Part shown: positions 21,414 through 22,945 of the stretch, one piece after another
Layout of the letters: every line of letters starts with the position of its first letter
Position numbering within the stretch: the stretch's first letter is position 1
Assembly (NCBI GenBank): GCA_050012355.1
Contig: JBEKHI010000089.1
Coordinates: 1-22,945, forward strand
Source: JBEKHI01 sp050012355
GTDB lineage: Bacteria; Actinomycetota; Actinomycetes; Streptosporangiales; Streptosporangiaceae
Direction of reading: 5' to 3'
DNA: 22,945 nucleotides
Translations under genes and position numbers: made by a program
The notes under the pieces: model-generated
Seen by the model: the letters and a program-made list of their open reading frames with translations, nothing else
Databases searched by the model: none
What the model was told of the DNA's origin: nothing

Positions 21414-22393
21414 CCACTCTGACTCTTTCCCGCGCGATCAACGAGGGCCTGCGCAAGGCGCTTGAGTCCGACCCCAAGGTGATGATCATGGGCGAGGACG
21501 TCGGGAAGCTCGGCGGCGTGTTCCGGGTGACCGACGGCCTGCAGAAGGACTTCGGTGAGCACCGCGTCGTCGACACCCCGCTCGCCGAGTCCGGCATCAT
21601 CGGCACCGCGGTCGGCCTCGCGCTGCGCGGCTACCGGCCGGTCTGCGAGATCCAGTTCGACGGCTTCGTGTTCCCCGCCTTCGACCAGATCGTCAGCCAG
21701 GTCGCGAAGATGCGCTACCGCTCCCGCGGCCTGGTCACGCTGCCGATGGTGATCCGGATACCGTTCGGCGGCGGCATCGGGGCGGTCGAGCACCACAGCG
21801 AGTCCCCGGAGGCGCTCTTCGCGCACATCCCCGGGCTGCGCGTGGTCGCCTGCGCCAACGCGGCCGAGGCATACACGATGATTCAGCAGTCGATCGCCTC
21901 CGAAGACCCGGTCATCTTCTTCGAGCCCAAACGGCGCTACTGGGACAAGGCCGAGGTCGACATGTCCGCGTCGCTGGCGGACGCGCTTCCCCTGGAGATG
22001 GGAAGCGTCGTTATGGCCGGAAATGATGTGACGGTGCTGACCTACGGCCCGCTGGTGCGCACCTGCCTGGAGGCCGCCGCGGCGGCTCGCGAGGAGGGCC
22101 GGTCGATCGAGGTCATCAACCTGCGGTCGCTGTCCCCGGTGGACATGGCGACGATCACCGCGTCGGTCGCCAAGACCGGGCGGTGCGTGGTCGTGCACGA
22201 GGCGCCGGTGTACGGCGGTCTCGGCGCCGAGATCGCGGCGCGGGTCACCCAGGAGTGCTTCTACCAGCTGGAGGCGCCGGTGCTGCGCGTCGGCGGCTTC
22301 GCCGTCCCCTACCCGCCGGCCCGGCTTGAGGAGCACCACCTGCCGGACCTGGACCGGGTGCTGGACGCGGTAGACCGGACGTTCGGGTACTGA
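21410..22393 (+). CDS. 2-oxoacid dehydrogenase E1 component, beta subunit
   Basis: A 327-aa transketolase-type beta subunit that completes the E1 active site. MIMGEDVGKLGGVFRVTDGL near the start, HRVVDTPLAESGIIGTAVGL, ALRGYRPVCEIQFDGFVFPA, and GGGIGAVEHHSESPEALFAH are classic E1-beta signatures. The C-terminal swivel part has EVINLRSLSPVDMATI and VHEAPVYGGLGAEIAA. ATG 21410 overlaps the alpha stop (ATGA), so the two are coupled. E2 follows after 10 nt. Pyruvate versus branched-chain substrate is unresolved, as for alpha. Confidence 0.95.
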   Translation: MTTLTLSRAINEGLRKALESDPKVMIMGEDVGKLGGVFRVTDGLQKDFGEHRVVDTPLAESGIIGTAVGLALRGYRPVCEIQFDGFVFPAFDQIVSQVAKMRYRSRGLVTLPMVIRIPFGGGIGAVEHHSESPEALFAHIPGLRVVACANAAEAYTMIQQSIASEDPVIFFEPKRRYWDKAEVDMSASLADALPLEMGSVVMAGNDVTVLTYGPLVRTCLEAAAAAREEGRSIEVINLRSLSPVDMATITASVAKTGRCVVVHEAPVYGGLGAEIAARVTQECFYQLEAPVLRVGGFAVPYPPARLEEHHLPDLDRVLDAVDRTFGY

Positions 22394-22403
22394 GGGGGCT
22401 CGC

Positions 22404-22945
22404 GTGATCAGAGAATTCAGGCTCCCCGACGCCGGGGAGGGCCTCACCGAGGCCGACATCGTGACATGGCACGTCAAGCCCGGTGACCAGGTCAAGGTCA
22501 ACCAGGTAATCGTAGAGATCGAGACCGCCAAGGCGGTCGTCGAACTACCCAGTCCCTTCGACGGAACCGTGTCGCGGCTGCTGGTGAACGAGGGCCAGAC
22601 GGTCGACGTCGGCGCCCCCATCATCGCCATCGACGTGACCGGCGCGGACGGCGAAGCCAGCGAGGCGGTACGCGCCAACGAGGAGCGCGCGGTAGCCGAC
22701 CGCGCGGCCGCCGCCGCGGCGACGGATACCTCCGGCGCCCAGTCCGTCCTAGTCGGCTACGGCGTCCGCGAGTCCTCCACCACCCGCCGCCGCCGCGTCG
22801 GCACCCCCGCCGCGTCGGCTCCCGTAGCGCCCCCGCCGCCCGCCGCCCCCGCCGTACCAGCAGCCGCCGCTGGCGCGCCGGCCAACGGGCGGTCGATGTC
22901 ACATCGACCGGACTCTATGCCGGTCAATGTCACATCGACCGGGAC
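22404..22945 (+). CDS. Dihydrolipoamide acyltransferase E2 (5' part, cut by the window)
   Basis: The first 180 codons of the acyltransferase core subunit, running off the window end. The lipoyl domain (residues 1-78) starts MIREFRLPDAGEGLTEADIV and carries the lipoylation lysine Lys43 in EIETAKAVVELPSPFDG. LVGYGVRESSTTRRRR and a long Pro/Ala linker (APVAPPPPAAPAVPAAAAG) follow. The peripheral-subunit-binding and catalytic domains would lie beyond the edge. GTG 22404 has GAGGGGG upstream. The visible linker ends in residues RSMSHRPDSMPVNVTSTG, encoded by a 31-bp-period palindrome repeat. This is unlike ordinary linkers and might mark an insertion. Confidence 0.9.
   Translation, partial: MIREFRLPDAGEGLTEADIVTWHVKPGDQVKVNQVIVEIETAKAVVELPSPFDGTVSRLLVNEGQTVDVGAPIIAIDVTGADGEASEAVRANEERAVADRAAAAAATDTSGAQSVLVGYGVRESSTTRRRRVGTPAASAPVAPPPPAAPAVPAAAAGAPANGRSMSHRPDSMPVNVTSTG
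22891..22945. repeat. 31-bp-period palindrome repeat in the E2 linker (open at window end)
   Basis: GGTCGATGTCACATCGACC (22891-22909) is a perfect 9-bp inverted repeat with a central C. It is repeated as GGTCAATGTCACATCGACC (22922-22940) exactly 31 bp later. Between them is GGACTCTATGCC. The array may continue past the window. As 31 is not a multiple of 3, each unit is read in a different frame. Confidence 0.8.

Noticed and set aside
21377..22678. Long minus-strand frame (433 codons) opposite E1-beta/E2
   Set aside because: It spans two well-supported genes in antisense and has no recognisable domain.
22891..22945. CRISPR-like array
   Set aside because: Only two units, 18-nt gaps, and the unit itself is a palindrome. 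There are no cas genes, and it lies inside the E2 coding frame.

Overview
The window is GC-rich, GTG starts are frequent, and almost all intergenic signals are strong hairpins without long T-runs. Together with a BldC regulator, a BldD-type box, a PurS/PurQ/PurL-type purine operon and a valine/leucine dehydrogenase, this points to a developmentally complex (sporulating-type) actinomycete. The gene order vdh - conserved hypothetical - bldC next to DUF3073 and purF matches the arrangement I recall from Streptomyces. The dispersed repeats look lineage-specific, so I do not name a genus.

Layout. 1-3342: tRNA-Glu(UUC) on the minus strand, an MFS exporter, a small PspC protein, a glutaryl-CoA dehydrogenase, then tRNA-Lys(UUU). 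3110-5600: a repeat-rich stretch around an unrecognised 553-residue coiled-coil protein. It has hairpins of two dispersed families on its flanks. 5536-8328: a PanE-like reductase diverges from an AraC regulator that overlaps a VOC-fold protein and is followed by a TetR regulator. 8237-10479: a 14-TM drug exporter diverges from its likely TetR repressor, with three related palindromes between them. 10489-11349: a DUF6941 protein and the MscL channel. 11542-14910: bldC, a conserved hypothetical, vdh and a DUF3073 protein. 14801-19838: a minus-strand purine operon, purS-purQ-purL-SCP-like-purF, with overlapping or closely spaced genes. 20268-22945: E1-alpha, E1-beta and the start of E2 of a 2-oxoacid dehydrogenase complex, cut by the window edge.

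How it fits together. The pur genes carry out the first committed step (PurF) and the FGAR-to-FGAM step (PurSQL). purM, which I would expect between purF and DUF3073, is not there. Vdh deaminates branched-chain amino acids to 2-oxo acids, and the E1/E2 complex could oxidise these (or pyruvate). GcdH serves lysine/tryptophan breakdown.

Most unusual content. (i) Pairs of 13-bp palindromes of the form CGATG-N-C-N-CATCG whose starts are 31 bp apart recur at three loci: downstream of the coiled-coil gene, inside the 3' end of the PanE-like gene, and inside the linker coding region of E2. (ii) A second family of hairpins of about 60 nt, with a conserved loop starting GCACTCTT, occurs at three intergenic sites. 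(iii) A start codon lies exactly in the loop of a perfect 9-bp hairpin (DUF6941 gene). (iv) A 13-of-13 match to the BldD box consensus lies upstream of bldC.
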